NCBI GenBank assembly: GCA_013399305.1
Contig: VXAI01000049.1
Span: 3,613,450-3,677,449 of the forward strand
Source: Rostratula benghalensis
Lineage: Eukaryota > Chordata > Aves > Charadriiformes > Rostratulidae
Length of the DNA stretch: 64,000 nucleotides
Direction of reading: 5' to 3'
Both the position numbers and the translations under genes were made by a program. The first letter of the stretch is position 1. Every line of letters begins with the position of its first letter. Positions 23,267-35,300 of this stretch are shown piece by piece. Below the pieces are notes generated by a model. The model did no database searches. It was not told the DNA's origin and worked only from the letters and a program-made list of their open reading frames with translations.

Positions 23267-25769
23267 GTAATACTTAGAGGTGGGGGAAAAAGGGAGCATC
23301 AGCTCTTTCCCTTTATTTCTTAGAGGCAAAGGATAGAATATTTTACTTCACTGTGTAAATTGACTGCTGTCAGTTTACTTTCCCTTTAATTTAGGGATGG
23401 TAGACTTTTAGTATGTAAATTTAGCTTGAATTTGAGGAAAAAGCTGGTGTTTTCAATCTTACTTCCTTTGTTCTGATGACGTTGGCATTTATTCTGTGTA
23501 TATTCTAGCTGTGCATATTGGTTACTATGCAAAATAAGTCCTTAGAGAAAGCCTTCTGTTAATCCTGTTTTGAAGCTAAATGTCTGGAGATGCCTGGAAG
23601 ATCAGACTTCAGAGTACGTGCTAATCGAAGCTGGGTTTTCTGAAAGTAAAAATCCTTTTTTTTGAAGAAATTACAGTGAGTTGTACTTGTTAATGAACAC
23701 CTGAATTACATGTTGTTTAAAATTGTACATTAAATCTAAAACCAGGTGGGTCTTACATCTCTCTGCGTGGTTAGATTACAAAATAGTGTACCTTTTGTTT
23801 TTGATGGGCATAGTAAGAAGTTGGTTGAATATGCATTCTGGTGTCATTAACATTCTCCTTGTGTTCGTTTTTTATCTCTTCCTCTAATCCTAGTAGGAAT
23901 TAGTCAGAACAAGCACCTGTCAGGGAAGATGTTTAAAAAAACCCCAGACAAACCAACTCTCTGATTTATAATGTCTACTTTTAAAAATTATCTACTAAAT
24001 GGAAACTAAGTAATTGATATTTTTTATCTTTATTTTAAAGGATAGTAGTAGTTTACCATCTTGTAGGAATTACAGAAACATAGAATGGTTTGGGTTGGAA
24101 GGGACCTTAAAGATCATGGAGATCCAAACCCCCTGCCCTAAGCAGGGACACCTCCTACCAGAGCAGGTTGCTCAAAGTCCCATCCAGTCTGGCCCTGAAC
24201 CCCTCCAAGGATGAGGCTTCCACAGCTACCCTGGGCAACGTCTTCCAGTGTCTCACCACCCTCACAGTGAAGAACTTCTTCCTAATATCTAATCTAAGTC
24301 TCCCTTCTTTCAACTTAAAACCATTACCCCTCACCCATGACTCCACTTCCTGATAAAGGGTTCCTCCCCATCTAGGGGGGTTCTAGAAGGTTGCTTTTAG
24401 GTCTCCACAGAGACTTCTCCAGACTGAACAATCTCAACTCTCTCAACCTGTCTTCACAGGAGAGGTGCTCCAGCCCTCTGATCATCTTTATGGCCCTCTG
24501 CTGGGCCCATTCCAACAGGTCCATGTGCTTTCTGTGCTGCGGACTCAACAGCTGGGCGTAGTACTCCAGCTGGGATCTCACCAGAGCAGGGTGGAGGGAC
24601 AGAATCACCTCCCTTGACCTGCTGGCCACACTTCTTTTGATGCAGCCCAGGATGTTGTTGGCTTTCTGGGCTGCCAGTGCACATTGCCAGCTCATGTAGA
24701 GGTTCTTGTCCACCAACACCCTCGAGTCCATCTCCTTGAGGCTGCCCTCCAGCCATTCTCCATCCAACCTGTATTTTTGCCTGGGATTGCCCTGACCTAG
24801 GTGCAGGACCTTGCACTTGGCCTGGTTGAACTTCATGAGGTTCGCATGGGCTCACCTCGCAAGCCTGTTGAGGTCCCTCTGGCTGGCATCCCTTCCCTCC
24901 AATGTGTTGACTGCACCACAGGGCTTGGTGCCATCAGCAAACTTGCTGAGGGTGTACTCAGTTTCACCATCTCCGTTTGACAAAGATGTTAAATAGCACT
25001 GGTCCCAGTACCGACCCCTGAGGGAACACCACTCATCACAGGCTTCCACTTGGGTACTGAGCTGTTGACTGCAACCCTTTGAGTGCAGCCATCCATCAAA
25101 TCTCTCCCTTTCCAACTTAGAGATCAGGATGTCACGCAGGACAGTGTCAAACACTTTGTATAAGTCCAGGGAGATGATGTCGGTTGCTCTCCCCTTATCT
25201 GCTAATGCTGTAGAGACATCTTAGAAGGCCACCCAATTTTTCAGGGATGACTTGCCTTTGGTGAAGACACAGTAACTGTCACCAGTCACCTCCTTATTTT
25301 CCATGTGCCTAAGCAGAGATTCCTGGAGGATCTTCTCCATGATCTTGCCAGGCACAGAGGTGAGGAAGATTAAATACTTCTGTTTGCCTATAAGGTGAAA
25401 TTTTTTTTTGGCTAGTGGAAACATACAATAAACTGTCTTGATGGCTGTGATCTACGTATTTTTTTAATCTTATTATGGGTAATTGTGAGCTTTCTGTATA
25501 CTAGCGAATATCTCATGTTGCAAAATGCATTTGGAATAATTAAAGGCTTGATCCTTGTAATCAAGAAGTGAAGTGTCATTCTGAATCTGACACCTAATTT
25601 CTGCATAGATATTGTGCAAATGTAATTTTCTGTAAAGGTATAGATCTCTAACCACTTTTGCTAAGAGATTTCAAGAAAAAATGTGATTGGGTGGAGTAAG
25701 CACTAAGAATAAATTTGGAACAAAGAGGAAAACAATGCTAGATAATACAATTTCTATTAATTTGCACAG
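23267..25769 (+). other. C16orf87: C16orf87 intron 2
   Basis: Bounded by GTAATA and a TTTGCACAG acceptor. More than half of it is a single antisense CR1 LINE copy (24072-25368). The remaining flanks are AT-rich without further recognisable features. Confidence 0.9.
24072..25368 (-). mobile_element. CR1-type LINE, about 1.3 kb, partial ORF2
   Basis: The left end, read in reverse complement, is the CR1 3' terminus (CATAGAATGGTTTGGGTTGG at the left, a hallmark of avian CR1). On the minus strand, pieces of ORF2 reverse transcriptase follow in more than one frame: near 25221-25380 a stretch containing SVPGKIMEKILQESLLRHME, near 24852-25154 one containing FDTVLRDILISKLE and KFADGTKPCGAVN, and near 24372-24836 one containing [16 protein letters not shown] and [17 protein letters not shown]. 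The frame changes show a decayed, inactive copy. It is truncated on the 5' side inside the reverse transcriptase, around the SVPGK motif. It lies antisense to C16orf87 and ends about 400 bp before exon 3. Confidence 0.95.
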
Positions 25770-25952
25770 AAAACAAGAGTGAGGCCAAAAGAAGACGGAC
25801 GGAGAGAGTTAAGCGGGAGAAGATAAATTCTGCAGTGAATAAAGACTTAGAAAACCGGAAAAGATCCAGGTCTAACAGCCATTCAGATCATAGCAGGCGA
25901 GGAAGAGGAAGACCAAAGAGTGCCTCAGCCAAAAAGCACGAGGAAGAAAGAG
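25770..25952 (+). CDS. C16orf87: C16orf87 coding exon 3 (residues 55-115)
   Basis: Encodes the basic central part of the protein: [20 protein letters not shown], then [17 protein letters not shown], then [19 protein letters not shown]. Lys/Arg-rich clusters at residues 61-72 and 84-88 could act as nuclear localisation signals. The RGRGRPK segment (residues 98-104) matches an AT-hook core, which binds the minor groove of AT-rich DNA. The acceptor is TTTGCACAG and the donor GTATGA at 25953. The first base pair completes Glu55 and the last base begins Glu116. Low-complexity charge makes it likely disordered. Confidence 0.95.
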
Positions 25953-28900
25953 GTATGAGAACTGGAGAAATATGTTTATTGGGCTTTCTCTATTTGTGAA
26001 GATTTTTTTAATATATATTTTTTTTTTTCAATAAACCTTTATACCATTCAAATCATTTAAGTAAATATACCATTTCAGCCAATACCCAGTATTTTTCCAT
26101 GGAGAAGGAAGGTCTCACATCTGTGGAGACCTCTGGTTTTGTGTTCCAGTGTCCAATTTGAACTAATTACAAAGAACTAAGCCTGTATTTTTAGGCACCA
26201 GAGCAAATTCCAACGTGTAGGTTGACAGCCATTGGACTGTAGCACTTAGTAGGTTTTTTTGCTTTGGTTTTGTTTATTTTCTTTTTGAGGTACTGCTGCT
26301 CTGTATCACAAAGCCAAAACAATATAATGATGCGTGTTACCAGAGTGTGATTAGGATGTTCGGATTGCTTGAAAAGTTCCTTGAAACATTTTAGATGGCC
26401 AAAGTAAAAAGAGGATCTTGAGTCACTAGTATGACCTGAATTGTTGTCCCATGATTCTACAGAATAATACTCTAGAGGAAAGAGTGCCTCCTGGCCTATT
26501 AAGGTTCCTTGGCTACCTGCTGTTGTCAGTCTTCATACAGTAAAGAGGCTGTTACATGCGAATTTTAGAACCCTTTAAGTATGTAACTGTCACTTAGGAT
26601 TCTTGGTTTTTAAGAAATGATCAACACTGCATTTGCTGTCTGTGGTTTTGGAGATGATAATTTTAGGCTTGAATAATTCATCTGAAACTTAGCATAGACA
26701 TAATAAGGCTGAAAGGCAGTTAGGAGGGGAAGAACAAGACTTCATATTAATGCTTGGAAGATTTTGTTCTTAAAAGTGCTGAAACCATCAAGCATACCTG
26801 GTGGCATAACTCAGAAATGCAATTGTGGGGTTTTTCTGTTTAAAAAAAATGGGTGTTAATGCCTGTTGCACTAATCAATTCTGTTGTCTCTGCTGTTTAA
26901 TATAAATCTTTTCATTCTTAGGGTTTATTTCCTATAAAAAGAAAGTATAAATTGGGATTTTGTTGCTTTAGTGCTTTGGCTGTGGAAAGAGGAGTTAAAA
27001 TTTGATTTCTCCATTTTCTGGCTGGTAGTTACTTCACTGCTGCATATGACTTGTTCATGTATGTAGCTTCTCAGAATACAGATCTTCCCTGTTTGTTATT
27101 GACCCAAGCTGGAATAATTTCTAGGCATTTTACTACTAGTTTAATTCACACATAGCTTTGGTTTGAGCTTGTTAAGTTACACTATAAAAGTAAATCTATT
27201 TTCTTGTCCCCTGAAAAAGAGGAAAGCAGTCTAAGCAATCAAAAGAAAATACCCATTCTCTTAAAGTACGTTTTATAGTCTCCAAAAAGCAAGAATTTGA
27301 AAGTGTGAGGGGTATTTAGAGAATATGTTTTCCTATCCAAAACCAGTTTTAAAGTTTTTAATCTCTTGCTGCATACTCCAAAGTGTGACAATATGCCAGT
27401 GCTCTGAGGTAGAAAACTAGGAATACGTATAGAGTGACATCTTGTGCAAGAATGTGTGTGTGGTGTTTTCTTGGTGTTTTGTGTTGTGGTGGTGGTGTTT
27501 TTTGTTTTTGTTTTTTTTCTTTTTATTAAAGTTGAATCTCATTTGAAAACATGGCCTTTGTGTTCTGCCATCCCCTTCACTTGGTGCTGTGACTACTGCT
27601 GCTAATTCTTACTTGGCCTCTTCTGTGGAGTTGGAATTGTGCTTGGGTTTGTGCCCATTTGTAATTATCGTTGCTTCTCGCCAGTGCAGCACACCTTTCT
27701 GGTTAGGGATAAGTGGGCTTGGGATATTTCTGTACTTCTGACTTCTGACTAATGTGTATAGACCACTGTGGTGATTATTGGGCAGGCTTGAAAAACCAAG
27801 CAAGAAGTTGATATATATGGCTGTCTGTGCTATAAAAAGTAAATTCACCAGAGAACCTATCATTTTGTAAGTAATTACTATAAAACAAATTAATATTGAC
27901 TTCTCTCTTTCAAGTGGCCTAACTACTATTTGTGGAGTAATTAGTGGGGAAATTAGAAATACTCTTCCTTTACCAAACCTGCTGCTTGATAGCATTGTTT
28001 GCATAAAAAAAAATTAAGCAATGTTAATTCCTCTATTCAAAGTGATTTTTGTGTGACTCATTGCTAGTCCTTCTATCAGTCAACATAATGTCAAAAGCCA
28101 GCACTGGAGTGCAAGACATTAGCTTAGTGTTAGACTTTTGGCGTATCATTTCCTTGCCTGTTTTATATTTCTAGTTTGGTTTGTGTATGCATAACTTGCC
28201 ACTAGAGATTGTGATATTCTTTCCCTCAAAAGACTTGAAGAAAGGCCACTGTTTGCAAAGCTGTCAAATATTTGGTGCTTTTTAGGCTTCTGCACTGCCT
28301 AATGCATTTGTGGATGAGTAACAGGAGGATGGAGAACGCCTGATTTATATTAGCAAGCAGGAGCAGAAAATCTGTCCATTTGATGGGAAAATTTTCTTCC
28401 CAACGACATCCGTGACATCTGTAGCTTTGCTTCCTTGCCTGTGTCGTGCTCTTTTCATACACAGCCTGCTTGTTCCCAGTTATGTCTCTGCCTTTGACTA
28501 GTTCTTTTGTGTCCTTCGTGACTGGCTCGCATTAGGGCAAAGAGCTGCAGGATTCAACAGCAATTAAGAAGAATAGGAGAAGCAAAAAGGCTTTTTTAAA
28601 TAAGCTATTTTTTCTGCGGGTTTAGTAAGAAGGAATGGAGGGGGAGGAGAGAGGAAGCTGCTGTAGATTGAGGGGATATGGCAGAGTGCCGGGAACCAGA
28701 GAATATTCCTATCACGTGTTGCAGCTCCATGTGATGACCTTAGAAAATAGGAACTTCTCACCGCTGGCTTGATTTGTCAAAATTGTCACTTTATTGTAGC
28801 ACTTCTGGCAAAGAACTTTATTTTGAGAATTAAAACTTCATAATAATCTGATTCTGATTTATGTTGTGGTGGTATGTGCTTGGGGTTTGTTTTTTTATTT

Positions 28901-29807
28901 TATGGTATGGGGCTGTGATATGCAGGTAGGCAAGTTCCCAGGCTGCCTTATCTAGGTAACAACCTTCATTATATTAAAACAAACAAACAAAAAAACCCCC
29001 TTGTGCTGGAGGAAGTGGTGGTGGTTATTCTGCTCCTGAAAGAGGTTACCGTCAAGTAGGACTGAATAAGACTGGTCTAGAGTCTTTCTAAAGCATACTT
29101 GATGCTTAACAGGGGCTGAATCTTTATAAAGATAGTATACATTTCAGTATCCCAATAAAACTTCAGATTGAATTTTTTCATGAAGTTTTCTCGTGGTCTC
29201 TAACAGTATTACTGATACATTTGCTTGCCCAATGTGCACATTTGAAGTAGTTCACTGTCCTGGTGAATGAATCTCAGAACTCTGGATTTTGAATCCATAA
29301 AAATTGTGAGGGGAGAGGGTCTGTATTTGATTTATACCTAGATCAGAATTTTAAGGGCTGTGGATCTAGTGGGTTGCAGGAGATCTGGGGATGTAAGAGA
29401 GATGCTACAGAGACTGAATGTTTTCACCTAAATAGCCTGCTAGTTGTGTATTAAGACTTAGAATTTTTGATGTTTTACAAACATGCTATTGTAATTCTGT
29501 ATGACAATCTTTTGCTAATAATAGAGAAGTGAGTCAGAACTACTTTCAGACAAGACAGCAAAACGGAAAGTTTTCATGGTGTCTGTAGAAACTGTGGTGT
29601 CCCGTGAGTAGCTTATGGTGAAATGTCAGTCAGGTGCAAGCTCTTCACAAGCTGCTGACCAGAACTGGAGTTGTCTTAATGCATAAAGCTTACAAACTTG
29701 TGTTAATCCCTGATGCTCTCTGAGATTTCAGTTTGTAAAGCTGAAATCTTGCAGAACAAGCCAGTAATTCAGGAAGACAGGGGTGAATGGAAACTTAAAA
29801 GAGTTTG

Positions 29808-29900
29808 GATTTTTTTTGTGTGTGTGTGTTTTTGTGTTGTGTGGTTTTTTGTTTGTTTGGGGTTTTTTGTTTTGGTTTGGGGTTTTTCTTTTTTTTTTGC
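29808..29900. repeat. T/G-rich low-complexity stretch
   Basis: Begins as (GT)n and continues as blocks of GTTTG, GGGG and long T runs. An open frame crossing it is only a by-product of base bias. It lies in C16orf87 intron 3. Confidence 0.75.
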
Positions 29901-30685
29901 TAAGAAGCCTGCAGTCTGTTAACAGTAATCGGGGGAGGGGGGGAAATGTTTCTAATCTTGCTGTGTGCTGACATTCGGGTGGTGGCTGGGTTTGTTTGGA
30001 TCAGGAAGTACGAAAAAAGGGAGTGGTTTAGATAGGAAAATAGACAAGGTTAATGTGGAATAACCAGTGCGCTCGGAACAACCCAGCATTGTTAATGTGT
30101 AAGTGGTGGGAGGGAGGAAGCAGAGCAGACCAGGCTGAGTGTACACATGGAAACTGATGTGTCTTTAACTACAGGGTAGACCTGCAGTGAAACTTGGTTT
30201 CTCAGATTTCATTTCCAACTCAATATGCTCGAGAACATTGACTTGTGTAGCCAGGGAACAAGTAGAAATCATTAACATACTGAACATCAAACACGCTTTG
30301 ATTTGGTTTACTTTGCTAAGGCGAGATTCTTGTTTTCAGACTAAAAATTGATGCATCATTGTGTGTCTGGGCTCCTTGCAAAGCAGTTTTACTTGCAAGG
30401 AAAGGTGAACTTAGGTGTGATTTAAGTTGTCTGGAAATCTTTAAGGCGAGGATTTTGTTGCTATGTGTCTCAGTGTTAAATCAGAACACAGTGGTAAATG
30501 CTTTTTCAGTTTCTCCCACTTAATTGCTCAACACAAGCATTTGACTTCACGGGGAAGGCAACCTGGAGTGGTGTCTGTAGCGGTAACGTAGACAATCAGA
30601 TGTGAAGAAAAATCTAAAAATATTGTTATGACTATAGATGCATTGAAGGAAGAACTGTGTGACTGGATGGAGGTGTGTGAGAGTG

Positions 30686-30718
30686 TTTTTTGTTGTTGTT
30701 GTTGGTTTTTTTTTTTTT
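30686..30718. repeat. (TTG)n and T run
   Basis: TTGTTGTTGTTG followed by a T-rich run, in C16orf87 intron 3. Confidence 0.75.
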
Positions 30719-31838
30719 CTCCACATGGTTCTTTCTATATTTTTCCAATGCTTTTTTGTCTTTCACCTGCCCATTGCTGATCTAGGTGTCTTGGTGGACA
30801 GTCTGCCAGGTTGTTGTGGTCAAAGAGAGCACTTGTGTGTGTCTGTGTGTTAATGAGGCAGAGGGGTCTGGAAGATGAGCGTTGTGACACTAAATTAGTC
30901 CAAGCCACTGTGGAAATTGGACTAGAGGTAGAGTTCCACACCTAGACACCAACCTGAAAGCTCTGTATATATTCCTCTCTTCTCTGTCTGCAGCTGTGGT
31001 CTTCTGTTGACAAAGCTGGGTTTTTATTTGTGGGGTTTTTTTTTTCCTCTTGAGTTCTATCAGCTGCTTCTGGCTAGATAAACTGAGATATAAATAGTCA
31101 AGAACTGAAGTGATGTACATGAAAGTATAATTTTATTAGTTTTGTCACATGCTATAGCATAACTTTGAGTACTTGAGCCCCACAGAGTGGAAACTTATTA
31201 GTGGCTTGCTGTTGTGTACCTGTAGCATTGAAAATAGTCCATTCAGCAGAGGGAGTCCAGAGGCTTTCCCTTGCTCACAGAGGTGTTAGCAGTCCTCTGT
31301 ATGTGGAAGAAGGTTGAAAGGCTGAAGTGTAGAAATCCCAGAAGCCATCGTGGTGATAAATCTGGAACCTGACTTCTGTCATGTATCTGCTCTTTGGTAT
31401 TGGACACTGTAATTAATTTCTTGGGTTTCTGTTGCTTAGGTGTAAAATAGGGGGATAAATGTATTTAATGAGGATATGGTGAAATATCTCTGTTTTCTAG
31501 GATGGGAGGTGCCTCTGTAAAAGAAAAAAAAAACCCCAACCAAAAGCCAACCCAATCTAAACCTGGAGGAACAGTTGTTAGTGACTCATTCTTTCTTTGT
31601 CATTAAAGAACAGAAGTTCAGTCATGCTTTTGGATGACTAATTCTGGCTCTTGTAGCACCTTTGTGTGCCTCCATTCCTTCCTCCTCCCTCTCAATCCCT
31701 CCCTGCATTGGAGTTGATCGTTTAACTTCTTTCCAATTCTAGTACCCCATTCCACATCATTTATTAATTACTATGTAACTTGCATTAACCTTAGATAATG
31801 GGAAAAGCTTCTAATAGTGACTTTTTTTTTTTCTACAG

Positions 31839-31957
31839 AGAAACAAGAAAAAGAAGTTGACATGTATGCTAACCTTTCAGATGAAAAGGCCTTCGTATTT
31901 TCAGTGGCCTTGGCGGAAATAAACAGAAAAATTATCAATCAAAGACTTATTCTGTAA
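31839..31957 (+). CDS. C16orf87: C16orf87 coding exon 4 (residues 116-154, stop)
   Basis: After a long polypyrimidine tract and CTACAG, the exon encodes [20 protein letters not shown] and then [18 protein letters not shown], ending in TAA at 31955-31957. The C-terminal stretch is almost unchanged from mammals, differing at the conservative V/I and M/I positions of EVDMYAN. The strong conservation of this tail argues that it is a protein contact surface. Confidence 0.96.
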
Positions 31958-32276
31958 CTTGTAAACAATCTGATGCATTTATATGCAGAATGGCTAGCGT
32001 ATTTCCAAGGTGTCGTGGACTCTCTGAAAGTGTTGTCTGCACCATCAAGGACCATGTTTTTCCCTGTATTCTGCTGTTGTTTGTGGAAGTCGAATTCTGT
32101 CTCTGCAAGTCAGAAACAAAGCGTTCACAGGATTGTGCTATGAAAACTCAGAAAACAGACATATGTTTTACACTTTGAAGACAAATGCTAGACAAATGCA
32201 CAGAGAGACTGCACCCATTCCAGAGCACTTCTTTTGAATTTGCTGCCAGAAATGCAATATTTTAAATATTTTCAGA

Positions 32277-32282
32277 AATAAA
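32277..32282 (+). terminator. C16orf87: Polyadenylation signal AATAAA (proximal)
   Basis: Exact AATAAA 320 bp after the C16orf87 stop codon. Confidence 0.5.
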
Positions 32283-32361
32283 TGATTTTCCTTTAAAATT
32301 ATATATTTCAGAATTTTCAGGTATATTACAGTTTACGTATGTACAGTTCACATAACTTTTT

Positions 32362-32367
32362 AATAAA
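32362..32367 (+). terminator. C16orf87: Polyadenylation signal AATAAA (distal)
   Basis: Exact AATAAA 85 bp beyond the first. A T-rich and GT-containing stretch follows (TATGTTTGTG near 32403), compatible with a downstream element. Confidence 0.5.
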
Positions 32368-35300
32368 TTGATATTCCATTATTTTATTGAACTGGGAATC
32401 AAGTATGTTTGTGATCCTTAGGGTGTGTTGGTTTTAATCCTCTTAGAAATCTGGTATTCATTCTAGGGGTGTCTTTAGATTTGCATTTTATTTTTTTTAT
32501 AGGTATGATATTCTCACAGGAATGAAATTTAAAGTGGTTTTATTTGGGGGGGATTATTCTGCTTGATGACTTGCCATTGTTTATGAATTCTCACTAGAAA
32601 ATGATTCCCCGCTGTTTTTTAAAAATCACATATACCTTTTGTGGTCAGACTCCTGAAGTTTGAAAAGAAAGCTCTTGTTTGGTAACCACTGTTTGCTGGG
32701 TATATGCCTTGTCCAGGTGGTAAGTACTTCTCCCATATTTTTTCTTTGCCCATCATTTACTGGAGAGGGAGAGAAGCAGGCACCATAGTTGTAGATCTGC
32801 AGCAAGCTGCTTCTTACTGGTATTTCCAAATGATGAGGTTAGGCTAGTTGCTTTTGCTCTCATCAGCTTTTTTTGCCTGTCTTCTAAAAGTGTTGTTCTC
32901 AGCAGTGTTGTCTTTGGACTGTTGACTGTAAATGCCAAAGCAGAAGTTTTTTGCACTTGAGTGTGCAAAAAATGAGCTCTTCTGGTAGATTTGGGGAACA
33001 CATTCAACTAAGTTGTCTTTGTTAAGGTGGTGTAGTGGAATTTGGGCCAGAACTCTTGTATTAGTAAATGTATGGGGGTTGTGTTTTACCAGGGGGTGAA
33101 AAACGCTCAAGCCCTGTAAAATCCTGAGGGACAAGGCTTAGGAGGCAGTTACATTCATAAATTTCTGACCTACAAGCTTTTTGTTGCCTTTTATTTGCCC
33201 TTTTCTAAGGAGGCAAATGCAGCTGAATGTCTTAGGGGTGTTTTTGTATTACTCATGCTTTTCAATATCACATTACTTTATTAGTGAGAATTACCTAGGG
33301 AGGTTCTGCTACGGAGCTGATATCTGGGTGGAAGCAGAGATTTTTATTACTAAAGCCAGACTATCAAATACTGACTGTTCATTAGTTACTGTTTAAAGGA
33401 AGGAGCTGTGGTGGTTTTAAGCCACAAGGGACTGATCAGATGCAAACTTTGTTAGCAGAAGCAGGAAACAGGGAAAGGGTGTTTTTTTTTAAATTCTTGA
33501 TTCATTAGGAATAACTGGGTCCCTTTTAAACACTGGATGAGAGGAATGGGTGTGGAAATGCACTTAAACAGCTAACCTATATTTGTCTTTATTCCAGTAA
33601 ATGAGGAATTGTGAACACAAGACCTACTTCCCTACATCATGTAGACTTCTGCTTTCCAGAACTGTAGCCTGTCACAGACACCAGTAGTAAGGACAGATGA
33701 GTAACTCTTGAGGATTGAGTATATGTTTGCATGGTAAGTTATTGAAGTCAGAATGACAAAAGGGAAGTTCTAATTTTGAAAACTTAAGATTATGATCAGG
33801 CTTGTGTTGCTTCTGTTGCTAGAATGCTGTGTTAAGAAGAGACAAAGGGAACCTCCTAATGCAGTCTCTGATGTTCTGACCTGTGTTCCTACAGATACCT
33901 ATTTCTTCTTGCTCCTGTTCTTGGAATTAAATTTATCTTTAGAGGACTGAAGTTAATACTAGATATGGCAAAATTTAATACGTTCACACCTTTCAAAAGC
34001 GCAAGGCTGTTTTTTTCTCCTCTATTGATGTGGAGGCTCTCTTGAAGCAGTGGTTTGAGTTTTATTTGTTGTACTTTTTCTCTTCCCCATGTCTCTGCTG
34101 CGAGCTCTTTCCCACTTGTGGTCATGCAATTTTTCTTCCCCTGCTATCTTCCAGTTTCTTTGAGAAAGCTGTGATGGAGCAGACAGCCTTGAAAATACTC
34201 CAGGGGAGAGAGTGCTGCTCTACCAGTGGATCTTGCAAAGCAAGAGTCCTGACCTTCTCTCCCCACCAACCAGAAACAAATCATTATTTCCTGTATAGAC
34301 AGGACACCTCTGCATCTTCCAAAAGCCCTGGTAATTCTGTGGCTGTGCTATCCAAAGACAGAGATTTATTGGAATGTATTCAGTGACTGAACTGGAAAGC
34401 GTCTTCATTGTAAGAAGTGGGCGTCAACACAATGGCACCTCAAGAGGTTGCTCTTTGTGTGCTGGAGATGATCAATGGATGAAACGCTGTGGCAAATCAT
34501 TGTAGACCATAGTTGTAAAAAGTATTGGGTTACTGTCTAACAAGACTGAAATAAAGCCAATGACAGGTAAGCAATGAGGGACAATGTACCACAGCTCCGA
34601 CTTTCTTGGGAACTGCATAGTTCTGAAGAAGAAAGAATAAATATGTAACATGTCAGGAAGCTGCTTATGCAATGCTTCTTTTGGGGTTTTTTTTTTTTTT
34701 AGTTTGTTTGACTCTCTAGTTCCAGTATAAGATCTTAGGCCTAGCCTTTGCATGTGTTTGTGGTTCAGTCTACCTTGATTTATTTCACTGCATTCTGTAC
34801 CATGAGACCTCACTCAGAAAAAGTGAATTAGGCTGTCATTTTTTTAATTAACTCAAAAGAAGACCAAGTATATCACCACCACTCCACTTCTATATGACCT
34901 CTACATGTTGATTTATCTCGCCAGATAAACTTGATGTTGTGAACTTTATAGTTTAGGATTGTACTGGAGAACTGCCTGTTTACAAACCACCATCTAGCAA
35001 GCTCTGCTTTCTGCTGCTGCTTTCCCCCCTTTCTTCTGAAGAGATGTGCTTTCGGTGTCATATCTCTGTGTAATTGCATGTCAGACCATCAAGCAGGTTC
35101 AAACTTTTGACTTGAGATTTCTCTGCATTTACTCTTTTCCGCTACTAGATGGCAGCCTTATTCTAAAGATGGTTATTGTCTATTCAGGCACTCTTACTAC
35201 CCCTACTAGGAAGAGTGTGGTATTCTGTTTCTGGTGAAAGTACACTGTAAGGCTATTTTTCTTCAGAACATTACTTCCTCAAACCTTACTTAGGAGCTTA

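Larger units (their letters stand above)
25953..31838 (+). other. C16orf87: C16orf87 intron 3
   Basis: Bounded by GTATGA and a TTTTTTTTCTACAG acceptor. It is about 5.9 kb, AT-rich, with several T/G-rich low-complexity stretches (about 27458-27520, 29808-29900, 30686-30718). No extra exon with coding character is visible and I recognise no transposon. Confidence 0.85.
18944..31957 (+). other. C16orf87: C16orf87 gene (UPF0547 family), coding span
   Basis: Four coding exons (18944-19009, 23170-23266, 25770-25952, 31839-31957) join in phase to give 154 residues, the same length as the human protein. All three introns are GT-AG. The family is named UPF0547. Its residues 16-32 carry closely spaced cysteines suited to zinc binding, the middle is very basic, and the C-terminus is highly conserved. 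The biochemical role is not established. From memory, it has been recovered with HDAC1/2-containing complexes in proteomic work, which would fit a nuclear, DNA-associated protein. Confidence 0.95.
31958..32390 (+). other. C16orf87: C16orf87 3' UTR (estimated end)
   Basis: The segment after the stop is AT-rich and carries two canonical AATAAA signals at 32277-32282 and 32362-32367, the second about 405 bp after the stop. Cleavage is expected 10-30 bases downstream of the signal used. A longer 3' UTR using a later signal cannot be excluded. Confidence 0.55.

Noticed and set aside
24372..25154. Minus-strand frames resembling a reverse transcriptase protein
   Set aside because: They are pieces of one decayed CR1 in different frames, annotated as a mobile element, not a host gene.
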